A stretch of 64,000 bases of DNA from Candidatus Synchoanobacter obligatus (GTDB lineage: Bacteria > Pseudomonadota > Gammaproteobacteria > Comchoanobacterales > Comchoanobacteraceae), in contig NZ_JAKUDN010000002.1 of NCBI RefSeq assembly GCF_024259865.1, positions 261,591 through 325,590 of the forward strand, read 5' to 3'. Shown here piece by piece: positions 25,496-34,580 of the stretch (positions are counted from its first letter, which is position 1; every line of letters starts with the position of its first letter). Below the pieces are notes generated by a model. It did no database searches. It worked only from the letters and a program-made list of their open reading frames with translations, and was not told where the DNA came from. Made by a program: the position numbers and the translations under genes.

Positions 25496-26070
25496 GATGG
25501 TTTATTGCGAAATTTAAAGGACAAAAATATGGCTACCGCTGTTGAGATGCTGGTTGCGGCTAAAGTGCTTAATATGATGACAGTTGGTGCTGAGCTACCA
25601 GCTGCAGCCAATAAACCAATAGCGGTGGCAGGGATGAGCTGGATCGATGAGGTGTTGATGGCCAGTAACATACACATGTCATCACTGGCAACTGAGGGAG
25701 TCTTGTTTAATGACTCCAGCTCTTCCATGGCTTTTATTCCAAAAGGAGTGGCGGCATTGTTGAGTCCGAGAATGTTTGCTGAGAGGTTGAGGGCAATGGC
25801 TCCTAGTGCAGGATGATCCTTGGGTATGTCGGGGAACAGTCGGTATAGAACGGGTCGACATAACCGCCCCAAACTTTGAACAAGGCCGGCATCTTGTGCG
25901 ATATTCATGAAGCCAAGCCATAAAATCATGACCCCTGAGAGATTTAATGCTGTTGAAAAGGCCTTTTGAGAACTTAGGGTGACTTGAGCAGCGACTTGGT
26001 CAAGAGTGCCGTTTAAAGCACCTGTGATCACAGATAGAAGCATTAATGTAAACCAAATAATGTTAAGCAT
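25492..26070 (-). CDS. SpmA-like membrane protein (nucleoside-recognition/Gate domain)
   Basis: This is the partner of the SpmB-like protein, 192 residues. Key segments are IVLWLGFMNIAQDAG-type sequence (here ILWLGFMNIAQDAGLV), NLSANILGLNNAATPFG and NTSSIQLIPATAIGL. They match SpmA. About four membrane helices are evident. Together the two proteins form a split transporter-like module, translationally coupled, present in non-sporulating bacteria as well as in Bacillus. Substrate unknown. Confidence 0.87.
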   Translation of the reverse strand: MLNIIWFTLMLLSVITGALNGTLDQVAAQVTLSSQKAFSTALNLSGVMILWLGFMNIAQDAGLVQSLGRLCRPVLYRLFPDIPKDHPALGAIALNLSANILGLNNAATPFGIKAMEELESLNKTPSVASDDMCMLLAINTSSIQLIPATAIGLLAAAGSSAPTVIILSTLAATSISTAVAIFLSFKFRNKPS

Positions 26071-26102
26071 GGCGTCGGCCGGTTAATATGGCGGTAATTC
26101 TA

Positions 26103-27125
26103 TCAAAAGTAGTAGTTTTTTTCAAGATGGTTGGCGGTTTGTTGGTTGGGTGTTGGAATTTCCGTGGTTAAGGGGTCAAGTGGGGTATCATTAATGCGAA
26201 GCTCAAAGTGAAGATGTGGTCCGGTTGAGTGTCCGGTTGAGCCGACATAGCCAATGGTTTCATAAGCTTGAACTTTATGCCCAACTTGGAGGTTTTTATG
26301 AAATTTGTTTAGGTGGGCATAATAGGTTTTGATGTTATTGTCATGAGCAATAATCAATAGGTTGCCATAACCCGTGTCACTACTTTTGTGTATGACCGTT
26401 CCTTGTGCGGCAGCCCATACAGGGGTGTTGATCGGTGCGGCTAAGTCAACGCCTTTATGAGGTAGGGTCTTTTTACTAATCGGGTGTATGCGCTTGGGGT
26501 TGAACGGCGAGGAGATGCGTTTGTACTGGGTGGGGGTTCGTGAGAATCCATGACCAATAAATTGATTATGGTTATCATAGTATTCAGTGATCCCAGAAGG
26601 ATTTGGGGCTAAAAAAGCATACTGTGTTTGCGTTTGTGAGGTGAGTTTCAACGAAATAATCTGACCGCTTTTAATGGCTGCAGTGATAGAGCCACCTTGT
26701 TCTGGGAATAGCACAGCCGTAAGCCTCTGAATACGGATTTTGTCAGGTTGTTGGGTGGTTTCATTGGTGGGCGAGTTCACAATACTCACGGTATCATCTT
26801 GAGCCAAAGGATGGATTTGGTAGTGGTGGTTGTTATCACTTAAAATATAAGGTTGGTTTTTGTTGTAAATAATGGCGCTGGTTAACTGTTGTGAAGGGCC
26901 ATGAGTTGTGAGCTCAATCGTGTCATAGGGGTTGAGTCGGGATAAGAGTGGTAGTTGTTTGGCTTGTGCATTAATTTGATCAATGGATTGGCTGGCAATG
27001 CCATTTTTTCGAAGAATGGTGTTAAAGGTATCGCCAGGCTGTACGGTTACATGAATAACACTGGCCTGAGTCCAGGCCATTAGCGTTAGAAGCAGTAGGC
27101 TATTGGTCAGATTTTGCTTCAACAA
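26103..27125 (-). CDS. M23-family zinc metallopeptidase (murein DD-endopeptidase type)
   Basis: This periplasmic peptidoglycan hydrolase starts, in my view, at TTG 27125 (340 residues). AAGGA lies 7 nt upstream and the signal peptide MLKQNLTNSLLLLTLMAWTQ then begins at residue 1. An ATG at 27167 would overlap the CDGSH gene by 68 nt without a ribosome site. After an OapA/LysM-like region (HVTVQPGDTFNTILRKNGI), the C-terminal LytM domain has zinc ligands in HKGVDLAAP and HLHFEL. MepM of E. coli is the closest known type. Confidence 0.9.
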   Translation of the reverse strand: MLKQNLTNSLLLLTLMAWTQASVIHVTVQPGDTFNTILRKNGIASQSIDQINAQAKQLPLLSRLNPYDTIELTTHGPSQQLTSAIIYNKNQPYILSDNNHHYQIHPLAQDDTVSIVNSPTNETTQQPDKIRIQRLTAVLFPEQGGSITAAIKSGQIISLKLTSQTQTQYAFLAPNPSGITEYYDNHNQFIGHGFSRTPTQYKRISSPFNPKRIHPISKKTLPHKGVDLAAPINTPVWAAAQGTVIHKSSDTGYGNLLIIAHDNNIKTYYAHLNKFHKNLQVGHKVQAYETIGYVGSTGHSTGPHLHFELRINDTPLDPLTTEIPTPNQQTANHLEKNYYF

Positions 27126-27276
27126 TGATCGGTCCTTGTGTTGTGTTAAGTTTACGGTGTGAGCCATCACAAAGGGGGAAACGTTTTGATTGCCAGCACC
27201 GACATAAGGCGACTTTATCGCCGGGTTTTAGGGATAAATGGTCTTTAATCCAGGGATCAAGCTTAGGTGTTTCCAT
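27100..27276 (-). CDS. CDGSH iron-sulfur domain protein
   Basis: This is a 58-residue protein, with ATG 27276 preferred to an upstream start at 27312 inside sodB. The single CDGSH motif is complete: C25-R-C27 ... P34-L-C36-D-G-S-H40, binding a 2Fe-2S cluster by three Cys and one His. Lys/Arg residues flank the cluster as in short bacterial CDGSH proteins. It starts within sodB (14-nt overlap) and ends inside the M23 gene, so the three are probably one transcript. Redox or stress role inferred. Confidence 0.93.
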   Translation of the reverse strand: METPKLDPWIKDHLSLKPGDKVALCRCWQSKRFPLCDGSHRKLNTTQGPIIVEAKSDQ

Positions 27277-27865
27277 ATTGCTCCAGGTGTTTTTGGTATT
27301 GTTCGGAGACAAATGCCCAGTTCACGATAGCCCAAAAGTTTTTGAGATACTCTGGTCGACTGTTTTGCGTGTCTAGGTAGTAGGCATGTTCCCAGACATC
27401 ACAGGTTAATAATGCGGTATGGTCAGTTGTTAACGGCGTTTGGGCATTTTGAGTATTGACAATAGATAGCTTGTGGTCCTTTGAGATAACAAGCCAACAC
27501 CACCCTGAACCAAAAAGGCCTATCGCGCTATTGCTAAAGGTATTGGTGAATTCTTCAATGGAGCCAAAATCTCTTGTGATGGCCTTTTGCAATTCAGTGC
27601 TGGGTTTTTGGTTTGAGGGTTTTGCCAAGCAGTTCCAATAGAAGGTATGATTCCATACTTGTGCGGCGTTGTTGAATATGGCCCCATCACTGTGGCGGAT
27701 AATGTTTTCTAACGAAGTCGAAGCGTACTCAGTCTTTTCAATCAACCCATTCAGTTTATCAACATAAGTTTTATGGTGCTTGCCGTAATGGAAGCTTAGC
27801 GTTTTTTCTGAGATAAAGGGCTCAAGATCTTTCGAAGAAAATGGCAGTTCGGGCAATTGAATCAC
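27263..27865 (-). CDS. sodB: Fe-type superoxide dismutase
   Basis: The 200-residue enzyme dismutates superoxide in the cytoplasm. The four metal ligands are visible: H26, H73 (AAQVWNHTFYW), D156 and H160 (DVWEHAYYLD). Q69 in the sequence FNNAAQ indicates the iron rather than the manganese form. Length equals E. coli SodB closely. It is divergent from the peroxiredoxin gene across a 123-bp gap, so both oxidative-stress genes may be controlled from that region. Confidence 0.96.
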   Translation of the reverse strand: MIQLPELPFSSKDLEPFISEKTLSFHYGKHHKTYVDKLNGLIEKTEYASTSLENIIRHSDGAIFNNAAQVWNHTFYWNCLAKPSNQKPSTELQKAITRDFGSIEEFTNTFSNSAIGLFGSGWCWLVISKDHKLSIVNTQNAQTPLTTDHTALLTCDVWEHAYYLDTQNSRPEYLKNFWAIVNWAFVSEQYQKHLEQYGNT

Positions 27866-27988
27866 ATGGTTTTCCGTTTAACGTCATAAATAGTTTACTG
27901 TGCAAGCAAGATCGAGTCAATCATTGATGTGCTTGAATAAAATGCCATCTAATGTTAAGGTGTCTTTGTAGAATAAAGAGGTAATCAT

Positions 27989-28579
27989 ATGAGTCATTTA
28001 GTTGGTCAAAAAGCACCAGAGTTCACTGTTCAAGGCGTTTCAGCTTCCGGTGATATAAAAAGTTACTCTCTGGCTGAGTTCAAAGGAAAGCATGTGGTAT
28101 TGTTCTTTTATCCGTTAGACTTCACTTTTGTGTGTCCTCTTGAGTTATTTGAAATGAGCAAATTGGCGGGTGAGTTTGAGCAAGAAAATGCTGTTGTTTT
28201 GGGGGTTTCTATAGACTCAGAGCATACCCATGCCGCTTGGCGTAATACCGCTGTGAGTGACGGTGGTGTTGGTGCTTTGAATTTCCCATTATTGGCAGAC
28301 ATTGATCGACATATGATGACCGCATACGGCGTCGCAAATACGTCACCCAATGTTGCGTTGAGAGCGACAATCATTATTGATCCTGAAGGTATGGTAAGGA
28401 TTCAGCAGCTGAATGATCTTCCAGTAGGGAGAAATCCAAGTGAAATTTTAAGGTTGGTGAAAAGTCTTGCTTTTCATGATGAGCATGGTGATGTGTGTCC
28501 TCCAAGTTGGGAGCCTGGCGCAAAATCATTGAGCCCAACGAAAGAAAGCTTATTGGCCTATCAAGCGGAAGCGCATTAG
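27989..28579 (+). CDS. Typical 2-Cys peroxiredoxin (AhpC/Prx family)
   Basis: The 196-residue enzyme reduces peroxides. The peroxidatic Cys is C49 in FTFVCPLE, where the usual Thr of the PxxxTxxC/FVCPTE motif is replaced by Leu. The resolving Cys is C170 in DVCPPSW. The overall length matches the AhpC/Prx1 group. The reductant could be TrxA or an AhpF-like or AhpD-like protein elsewhere. It is divergent from sodB. Confidence 0.94.
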   Translation: MSHLVGQKAPEFTVQGVSASGDIKSYSLAEFKGKHVVLFFYPLDFTFVCPLELFEMSKLAGEFEQENAVVLGVSIDSEHTHAAWRNTAVSDGGVGALNFPLLADIDRHMMTAYGVANTSPNVALRATIIIDPEGMVRIQQLNDLPVGRNPSEILRLVKSLAFHDEHGDVCPPSWEPGAKSLSPTKESLLAYQAEAH

Positions 28580-28650
28580 GCTGTAAAATTTTTACTTGAG
28601 TTTTGAGCAGTAAGCCTTAGGTTATAAGAGTGTTCAATTTGGAATAAGCT

Positions 28651-29250
28651 TTGACAAAGAAGTGGTACTCAAAACATGTAAAGGATCCTTTTGTTAAGAA
28701 AGCGCAGCGTGAGGGTGCGAGATCTAGAGCAGCGTATAAGCTTGAGGGGATTCAAAACAAGTTTTCATTAATCAATCGGGGTCACTCGGTGCTAGATTTG
28801 GGCAGTGCTCCAGGAGCGTGGTCAGCATTGTTGGTCAAACTGGTTGGGCCATTGGGTACAGTTGTTGCTTGTGACCTGCTGGAGATGAAGCCTATTTCTG
28901 GCGTGCGGTTTGTTCAAGGAGATTTCTTGGAGCAGCAAACAGTTGATGCGATTTGTAAAGACGGTCAAAAGTTTGATGTTATCGTCTCAGATATGGCGCC
29001 GAATATTACCGGAATGGCGGTGGTTGATCAGGCCAATATGTTGTCCTTGATTGAACAGGCCATTGCCATGACAGCAAACCATTTGGCTGTGGGTGGTGCA
29101 TTGGTGATGAAGTCATTTTCTGGTTCCGGGCTTGATGAGTCCAAGAGGTTGTTTAATAGTTCTTTTTCCTCTGTTAAGGTGTATAAGCCAGAGGCGTCAA
29201 GGCAGGCATCGAAAGAGATCTATTTAATTGGGATAGGATTTAAGGTATAG
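28651..29250 (+). CDS. rlmE: 23S rRNA 2'-O-methyltransferase RlmE (FtsJ)
   Basis: RlmE methylates U2552 in the A loop of 23S rRNA. The start is TTG 28651. The 199 residues include AYKLEGIQNKF, the SAM motif VLDLGSAPGAWS, VVACDLLEM and VIVSDMAPNITG. The catalytic K-D-K-E set is represented by K in AYKLE, D in SDMAP, K in MKSFSG and E in SKEIY. It is followed by ftsH after 34 bp, the classical rlmE-ftsH pair with heat-shock ties. Confidence 0.94.
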   Translation: MTKKWYSKHVKDPFVKKAQREGARSRAAYKLEGIQNKFSLINRGHSVLDLGSAPGAWSALLVKLVGPLGTVVACDLLEMKPISGVRFVQGDFLEQQTVDAICKDGQKFDVIVSDMAPNITGMAVVDQANMLSLIEQAIAMTANHLAVGGALVMKSFSGSGLDESKRLFNSSFSSVKVYKPEASRQASKEIYLIGIGFKV

Positions 29251-29284
29251 TAATAATACAGGTTAATCGTTTGGGGATGTCGCA

Positions 29285-31144
29285 GTGAATGATCGTTCAA
29301 AAAATTTTATGATGTGGGTAGTTATCATTGGTATATTTTTTATGCTAATGCAGAACTATAATCCAGCACAAGTAATGCGGCAGCAAATGACATATACAGA
29401 GTTTGTGAATGCCGTGGATACTGGTCTTGTAGATACTGTTGTGATCTCTGATGATAAAAACATTATTGGGCAAACCAAGAGTGGTGGGATTGTTTCAACG
29501 TATCTGCCATTGATGGATCCTCAATTATTACCCATGCTGTTGGCTAAAAATGTGAGTGTGACAGGCAAACCAATTGAGACACCAGGATTCTTGGCGCAGG
29601 CATTGATTAGCTATTTGCCATTGTTTATTGTGATTGGCGTTTGGATTTGGTTTTCCCGACAAGCTCAAGGGGGTGGTCTAGGTGGTAAAGGTGGGCCGTT
29701 TTCTTTTGGTAAAAGTCCTGGAAAGCTATCAAAGTCTAAGGTGCGCTTTAAAGATGTGGCAGGCATTGATGAGTGTTTGGATGACATGAAAGAATTTGTG
29801 GACTTTTTGAAGAACCCGAAGAAGTTTCAGAACCTGGGTGGAAAAATTCCTTGTGGTGCATTGTTGGTCGGATCCCCAGGTACCGGTAAAACACTGCTGG
29901 CAAAGGCCGTTGCAGGTGAGGCAGATGTACCGTTTATTACAATATCTGGTTCAGACTTTGTGGAGATGTTTGTGGGTGTTGGTGCTTCAAGAGTCCGCGA
30001 TATGTTTGAGAAGGCAAAGAAGCAAGCGCCATGCATTATATTTATTGATGAGATTGATGCTGTTGGCCGACATCGTGGTGCTGGCTTGGGTGGCGGACAT
30101 GATGAAAGGGAGCAAACGCTCAATCAATTATTGGTTGAAATGGATGGTTTCGAAGGGAAAGAGGGTGTCATTGTGATGGCAGCAACGAACAGACCTGATG
30201 TGTTAGACCCGGCGTTACTGCGTCCAGGACGTTTTGACCGACAAATTGTGGTGCCATTACCAGACATCAAAGGCCGAGATAAGATTCTTAAAGTTCATAT
30301 GAAAAAATTGGCCTTGGATAAAACCGTTGATGCCATGTTGATTGCTCGTGGTACGCCTGGATTCTCAGGGGCGGATTTGGCGAACTTGGCTAATGAAGCA
30401 GCGTTGTTTGCGGCTAAGGAAAACAAACGTCGCATTACCATGCGTCATTTTGACAGTGCTAAAGATAAAATCTTAATGGGTGCTGAACGAAACATGGCCA
30501 TGAGTGAAGATGAGAAAAAGCTAACGGCTTATCATGAAGCTGGCCATGCCATTGTCGGTCGATTGGTGCCAGAACACGATCCAGTTTATAAAGTGAGCAT
30601 TATCCCGAGAGGACGTGCACTTGGTGTCACCATGTTTTTGCCAGAGAAAGATGCTTACAGTGTGTCAGTTCGAAAGTTAGAAAGTCAGCTGTCAGGGTTG
30701 TTTGGTGGTCGGGTTGCGGAAGCGTTGATCTTTGGTGAAGACGCGGTAACAACCGGTGCGTCAAATGATATTGAGAAAGCCACCAATATCGCTAGGAATA
30801 TTGTCACGACCTGGGGGCTGTCCTCTAAAATGGGTCCGATCAACTATTCAGCAGATGAAGGTGAGGTGTTCTTAGGTAAGTCTGTGACCAAGCATCGTGA
30901 AATGTCAGATGCTACAGCAGAGTCTATTGATGCTGAGATTCACACTATCGTTGATAGAAATTATGAGCGTGCGGTTAAAATTCTAACAGAGAATGTGAAG
31001 CTGTTGCATTTGATGGCAGATTCATTAATGAAATATGAAACCATTGAAGTGGCGCAAATTGATCAAATTATGGAAGGCAAGGCGCCTTTTCCTCCGGAAG
31101 GTTGGGTTGAGCCTACCAAAAAAGACAGCACCGATTCTGAATGA
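29285..31144 (+). CDS. ftsH: ATP-dependent zinc metalloprotease FtsH
   Basis: FtsH is a membrane-anchored AAA+ protease that degrades misfolded membrane proteins and regulators such as RpoH. The 619 residues start at GTG 29285. Two membrane helices flank a periplasmic part (about 8-25 and 100-120). The AAA domain has Walker A GSPGTGKT (~194-201) and [12 protein letters not shown]. The protease domain has HEAGH near residue 416. The C-terminal tail is short. The stop overlaps the glmM ATG (ATGA). Confidence 0.97.
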   Translation: MNDRSKNFMMWVVIIGIFFMLMQNYNPAQVMRQQMTYTEFVNAVDTGLVDTVVISDDKNIIGQTKSGGIVSTYLPLMDPQLLPMLLAKNVSVTGKPIETPGFLAQALISYLPLFIVIGVWIWFSRQAQGGGLGGKGGPFSFGKSPGKLSKSKVRFKDVAGIDECLDDMKEFVDFLKNPKKFQNLGGKIPCGALLVGSPGTGKTLLAKAVAGEADVPFITISGSDFVEMFVGVGASRVRDMFEKAKKQAPCIIFIDEIDAVGRHRGAGLGGGHDEREQTLNQLLVEMDGFEGKEGVIVMAATNRPDVLDPALLRPGRFDRQIVVPLPDIKGRDKILKVHMKKLALDKTVDAMLIARGTPGFSGADLANLANEAALFAAKENKRRITMRHFDSAKDKILMGAERNMAMSEDEKKLTAYHEAGHAIVGRLVPEHDPVYKVSIIPRGRALGVTMFLPEKDAYSVSVRKLESQLSGLFGGRVAEALIFGEDAVTTGASNDIEKATNIARNIVTTWGLSSKMGPINYSADEGEVFLGKSVTKHREMSDATAESIDAEIHTIVDRNYERAVKILTENVKLLHLMADSLMKYETIEVAQIDQIMEGKAPFPPEGWVEPTKKDSTDSE

Positions 31145-32337
31145 ATCATGAGGGCGCACGAGGAAAGTTTGGCGGATCAATCATTAATCCGCTGAGCTTT
31201 TTTCGTTTACCCGGTGCCTTAAAAGAAGTCTTTGGATGTCAGCGTATCGCTTTAGCACATGATGCTAGGCCAAGCTCTCCTGAACTATACGACGCACTCA
31301 TGCGTGGCGCTGTTGCCGCCGGGTTAGACGTATACGATTGTGGTTTGTTACCAACGCCTATTTTTGCAAAATGGCTGTATGATGTGGGCCGCATGGGCTT
31401 AATGGTCACAGCGTCTCATAACCCAGTTGAGGACAATGGGGTTAAAATATTGTCACAACAAGCGCTCACACCGAAGCAAGTCAATCAAATAACACAACAC
31501 CTTGAGCACGAGATTGTACCTTCCGGTATCAAAGGTCAGGTTCAGAATACATCAGCTGAGGTCAAACAGCATTACGTGTCTGCGTTACAACCCTATTTTA
31601 TTCAAGAAAAGATCAAAGTCTTGGTAGATACAGCACATGGCGCTTGGTCGGATCATTTGGATATTATGGCGGAATGTGGTTTTTCTGTTGATGCTTTTAG
31701 GCCCATTGAGAACCATTTGGTGAATACAACCGGTGCCTTGCATGTCCAGCGTCTGCAAGAATCTTATAAGGCCTCTACATGGGACTATGTGTTGGCTGTT
31801 GATGGTGATGGTGATCGATTACAGTTGCTTGATCGAGAGGCAGTATTTGACGGTGATGATATTCTTTTTCATTTGGCAAAAGCGGGCAAAGCGCCTGTTG
31901 TGGGTACAGTGATGAGTAACGAACGATTGGCTCTGTGTTTGGCTCAAGAGAGTATTGGGTTTGCAAGGACCAGCGTTGGGGATTTTTATGTTAGGAACGC
32001 TTTAGCGCGTTTAAACGGTGTGCTTGGTGCTGAGCCATGCGGACATATCATTGATCTGTCTTGGATGCCCTGGTCAGACCCCTTGTATACGTTTTTACAG
32101 ATATTGCATCAAGGGCCTATAGTACCGTTACCGCACAAATTTTATCAACGACAAATGACGTTATCAAACCGTCTTGATATTGAGCAAGTCAAACAGCATT
32201 TTACCCATCCAAACGTACGGTCAGTGATTCGTTTTTCTGCCACAGAACCGGTTATACGGGTATTATTAGAAGGGGATTCTGAAACGGTAGATGGTTTGTT
32301 TGATGGGGTGATAGAAATACAGTCTTCTTGGTCATAG
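31141..32337 (+). CDS. glmM: Phosphoglucosamine mutase GlmM, short form
   Basis: GlmM converts glucosamine-6-P to glucosamine-1-P for UDP-GlcNAc synthesis. The phospho-serine is S92 in [11 protein letters not shown], the metal loop is [10 protein letters not shown] (near 220) and the C-terminal phosphate site is [11 protein letters not shown]. It is 398 residues against about 445 normally, with a shortened N-terminus (no FGTDGIRG motif). The usual order rlmE-ftsH-folP-glmM is kept except that folP is absent. It is translationally coupled to ftsH. Confidence 0.92.
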   Translation: MNHEGARGKFGGSIINPLSFFRLPGALKEVFGCQRIALAHDARPSSPELYDALMRGAVAAGLDVYDCGLLPTPIFAKWLYDVGRMGLMVTASHNPVEDNGVKILSQQALTPKQVNQITQHLEHEIVPSGIKGQVQNTSAEVKQHYVSALQPYFIQEKIKVLVDTAHGAWSDHLDIMAECGFSVDAFRPIENHLVNTTGALHVQRLQESYKASTWDYVLAVDGDGDRLQLLDREAVFDGDDILFHLAKAGKAPVVGTVMSNERLALCLAQESIGFARTSVGDFYVRNALARLNGVLGAEPCGHIIDLSWMPWSDPLYTFLQILHQGPIVPLPHKFYQRQMTLSNRLDIEQVKQHFTHPNVRSVIRFSATEPVIRVLLEGDSETVDGLFDGVIEIQSSWS

Positions 32338-32376
32338 GGCGCTCTATTCGCATATTTTTTTGTCACTATCCATAGG

Positions 32377-32778
32377 TTAGTCGTTGAATTCATTATGTAG
32401 TGATGCCATAAAGTCTGTGTAGAACGGGGTATTTGCAATATGGTGTAGCAGTTGCTTCTTATTGGGCTGTTGAAAGCGCTCTTTAATACGTTTTAGGTAA
32501 AACTCTACCGTTCTTGGTGATAATAGCAGCTCATAGGCTGTTTCTTTAATGGTGAGCCCCAGTATCATATGATAAATACAATCTGCTTCACGTTGGGTTA
32601 GATAGTGGTTGCCTTCTATGCTGAAAGAATAAGAACGTCTTTGTTTTTTCTCAGAGGTTTCTGGTGTGTCTGCAGGGTAGAAGCGCAGGTTGGTATATGC
32701 GAACTCATAGTCCTTCGCATACCGGTTGTAGAATTCATTTCGAATTGCCTGCCAATATAGCATAAGGTCCCCAGTCAT
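32377..32778 (-). CDS. LuxR-type helix-turn-helix transcription regulator
   Basis: The 133-residue protein carries a C-terminal LuxR/FixJ-type DNA-binding domain: LTQREADCIYHMILGLTIKE, then AYELLLSPRTVEFYLKRI. The N-terminal 60 residues are not a known sensor or receiver domain. Such small stand-alone LuxR-type regulators are common in Legionellales. It lies convergent to glmM and 78 bp after nagZ, on the minus strand. No target is evident. Confidence 0.83.
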   Translation of the reverse strand: MTGDLMLYWQAIRNEFYNRYAKDYEFAYTNLRFYPADTPETSEKKQRRSYSFSIEGNHYLTQREADCIYHMILGLTIKETAYELLLSPRTVEFYLKRIKERFQQPNKKQLLHHIANTPFYTDFMASLHNEFND

Positions 32779-32855
32779 TAGTTACTGCATTATTGCACGC
32801 ATCCCAAACGGTACAATACAGATATTTCTGAGTTATGACGGAGAAATGGCGCGCT

Positions 32856-33884
32856 TTATGGTTCAATTTTGCGGATATTGCGTTCTTTCATGATAAATTG
32901 GTATTGTGTTAAATATTCATATAGCTGGTCTTGGCGGTGCATACAAATAACAAAGTCAGAACCTGCAGCATACGTATTTTCTAAACGTTCTTCAAAAGAT
33001 AAGTGGTTAAACGCCCCTTGCATGCTGACATCATCTGAAATAATTTTGAGAGTTTTATGATGGCGTTTTATTCGTTCTATCCAATATCTTGATTGGCTGG
33101 CTGGTTGTGAATCAATCTGATCAAAGATGCCATGAGAGGTCATGATCATACTATTGGTACAATCAATCAGTCGCTCAAACGGTTGTAGCGACTGCGAGAT
33201 GTCAGCGAATGCTCTAGGATCATGGCCAGTATGTGTATGGGTATCAACCATGGCATGACCCAGGCCAGGGTAGTGCTTGAGGGTGGTTTGAATGCCATGA
33301 GATTGTACAGCTTGGATATAAGCCTGCGCCATCTGATAAATGATTTCAGGATCCTGACTAATTGCTCGATAAGCCAATGGATGCTGATCAATGTCTTGAT
33401 CAACCACGGGTCCCAACAAGCAATCAATATCTAATAGTTTTAGTATCTGGCCCACCGTATGGCCTAGCTGTTTGGCATGAGCAAGGTTGTCGCTGATCAA
33501 ATCATACTTGGGCTTTAGTATCGGAATGTTTGGTAGTATCGGATCGGATATTCGTTGAATCCGTCCACCTTCATAATCAATCATGACCAAGAGTTCTTGC
33601 CGAATAGATTTTATTTGGGAGACAAGTGTCTTGACGGATTTCAAACTAGGATATGGACTGCCACCAATATGGGGTTGCCCATAGGTTTTTGAATGGTTTA
33701 GTATGATTCCAGCAACAGCAGGATGTTGCAGCATCTCTATTTCTTGAGCGGACAGTTCAAGCCCTTTGAGATCAAAGATAATCCACGGTTGCTGAAAGTA
33801 TTTTTTCGGTAGTGGTTGGTAAAAGAAATATATGAGGATAAGGCTCAGAGTCATTATCCCTACAAGTCTTTTCCCTAAAGCCAT
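32856..33884 (-). CDS. nagZ: Beta-N-acetylhexosaminidase NagZ, membrane-anchored
   Basis: NagZ is a glycoside hydrolase family 3 enzyme of the peptidoglycan recycling pathway. The 342 residues include KHYPGLGHAMVDTHT, a version of the KHFPGHG...DSH motif. The catalytic nucleophile D lies in ISDDVSMQGA. Unlike standard cytoplasmic NagZ, it begins with a hydrophobic helix (VGIMTLSLILIYFFYQPLP, about residues 8-26), likely a membrane anchor. The start overlaps the dapB stop by 10 nt. Confidence 0.85.
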   Translation of the reverse strand: MALGKRLVGIMTLSLILIYFFYQPLPKKYFQQPWIIFDLKGLELSAQEIEMLQHPAVAGIILNHSKTYGQPHIGGSPYPSLKSVKTLVSQIKSIRQELLVMIDYEGGRIQRISDPILPNIPILKPKYDLISDNLAHAKQLGHTVGQILKLLDIDCLLGPVVDQDIDQHPLAYRAISQDPEIIYQMAQAYIQAVQSHGIQTTLKHYPGLGHAMVDTHTHTGHDPRAFADISQSLQPFERLIDCTNSMIMTSHGIFDQIDSQPASQSRYWIERIKRHHKTLKIISDDVSMQGAFNHLSFEERLENTYAAGSDFVICMHRQDQLYEYLTQYQFIMKERNIRKIEP

Positions 33885-34504
33885 ATTTGTCCACCATTGA
33901 GGTGCTCTAAGGTTTTAATGCTTTTGAGCACTCCGGGTATAAATGCTTGATGTGATGACAATTGGTGGCTAATGGATATGGTGTCATGTCCTGAGGAAAA
34001 GATGATGTCATGTTGGGCCGTATAAGTTGAGATCCGCTTGGATATGATGGGTGGGTTATTTAACGCTTTGGCAATATATAGGCTTGTGGCAGAAGGCTGA
34101 TCAACTTTTGACTGATGATGGGTTTCAATGATTTGACATGATGGAAACTGTTTATTTAATATGATGGCTTGATTGAGAAAGGCATGAAAGCTTAGTGAGA
34201 AGTTGGGAACAATCAATAACGGAAACGTAGCCATTTTGGTGTGTTGCATGGCTTCATCAGGGCTTAATCCACTGGCTCCAATTAATGTGGGTATTTGATG
34301 TTGGTGGTAGACACGCATATGTTGATGAATGCATTGAGCACTGCTCACATCAATAATCAAGCAGGGCTTGGTCTCATGAATCAGTGTATTTAGGGTATCC
34401 TGCCGTCGGTGTCCTATAATATGATATGTTGATGCCAGTCTCTGATGAATCACAGAGCCCAGTTTTCCTTGAATGCCACTAATAAGAATCGTCTTGATGT
34501 CCAT
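33875..34504 (-). CDS. dapB: Dihydrodipicolinate reductase DapB, short form
   Basis: DapB is the NAD(P)H-dependent lysine and meso-DAP biosynthesis enzyme. The N-terminal Rossmann motif is SGIQGKLGSVI. The active site reads ETHHQSKVDQPSATS, matching the family's E-HH-x-K-D-P-S-GT pattern with Ala for Gly. At 209 residues it is clearly shorter than the usual 240-275, with a trimmed middle. The gene pairs with nagZ (10-nt overlap), so both steps feed cell-wall metabolism. Confidence 0.85.
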   Translation of the reverse strand: MDIKTILISGIQGKLGSVIHQRLASTYHIIGHRRQDTLNTLIHETKPCLIIDVSSAQCIHQHMRVYHQHQIPTLIGASGLSPDEAMQHTKMATFPLLIVPNFSLSFHAFLNQAIILNKQFPSCQIIETHHQSKVDQPSATSLYIAKALNNPPIISKRISTYTAQHDIIFSSGHDTISISHQLSSHQAFIPGVLKSIKTLEHLNGGQIWL

Positions 34505-34545
34505 GGGCGTAGTATATCGAGTTGGATAGATGTGCGCAAGGCACT

Positions 34546-34570
34546 AAAAAAAGGCCCTATAAGGGCCTTT
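34546..34570 (-). terminator. Rho-independent terminator of the membrane-protein gene
   Basis: Read on the minus strand, an 8-bp perfect stem (AAAGGCCC/GGGCCTTT, loop of 5) ends in a run of T. It lies 11 bp after the stop of the preceding minus-strand gene (34581). Confidence 0.9.
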
Positions 34571-34580
34571 ATTCGTTTAT

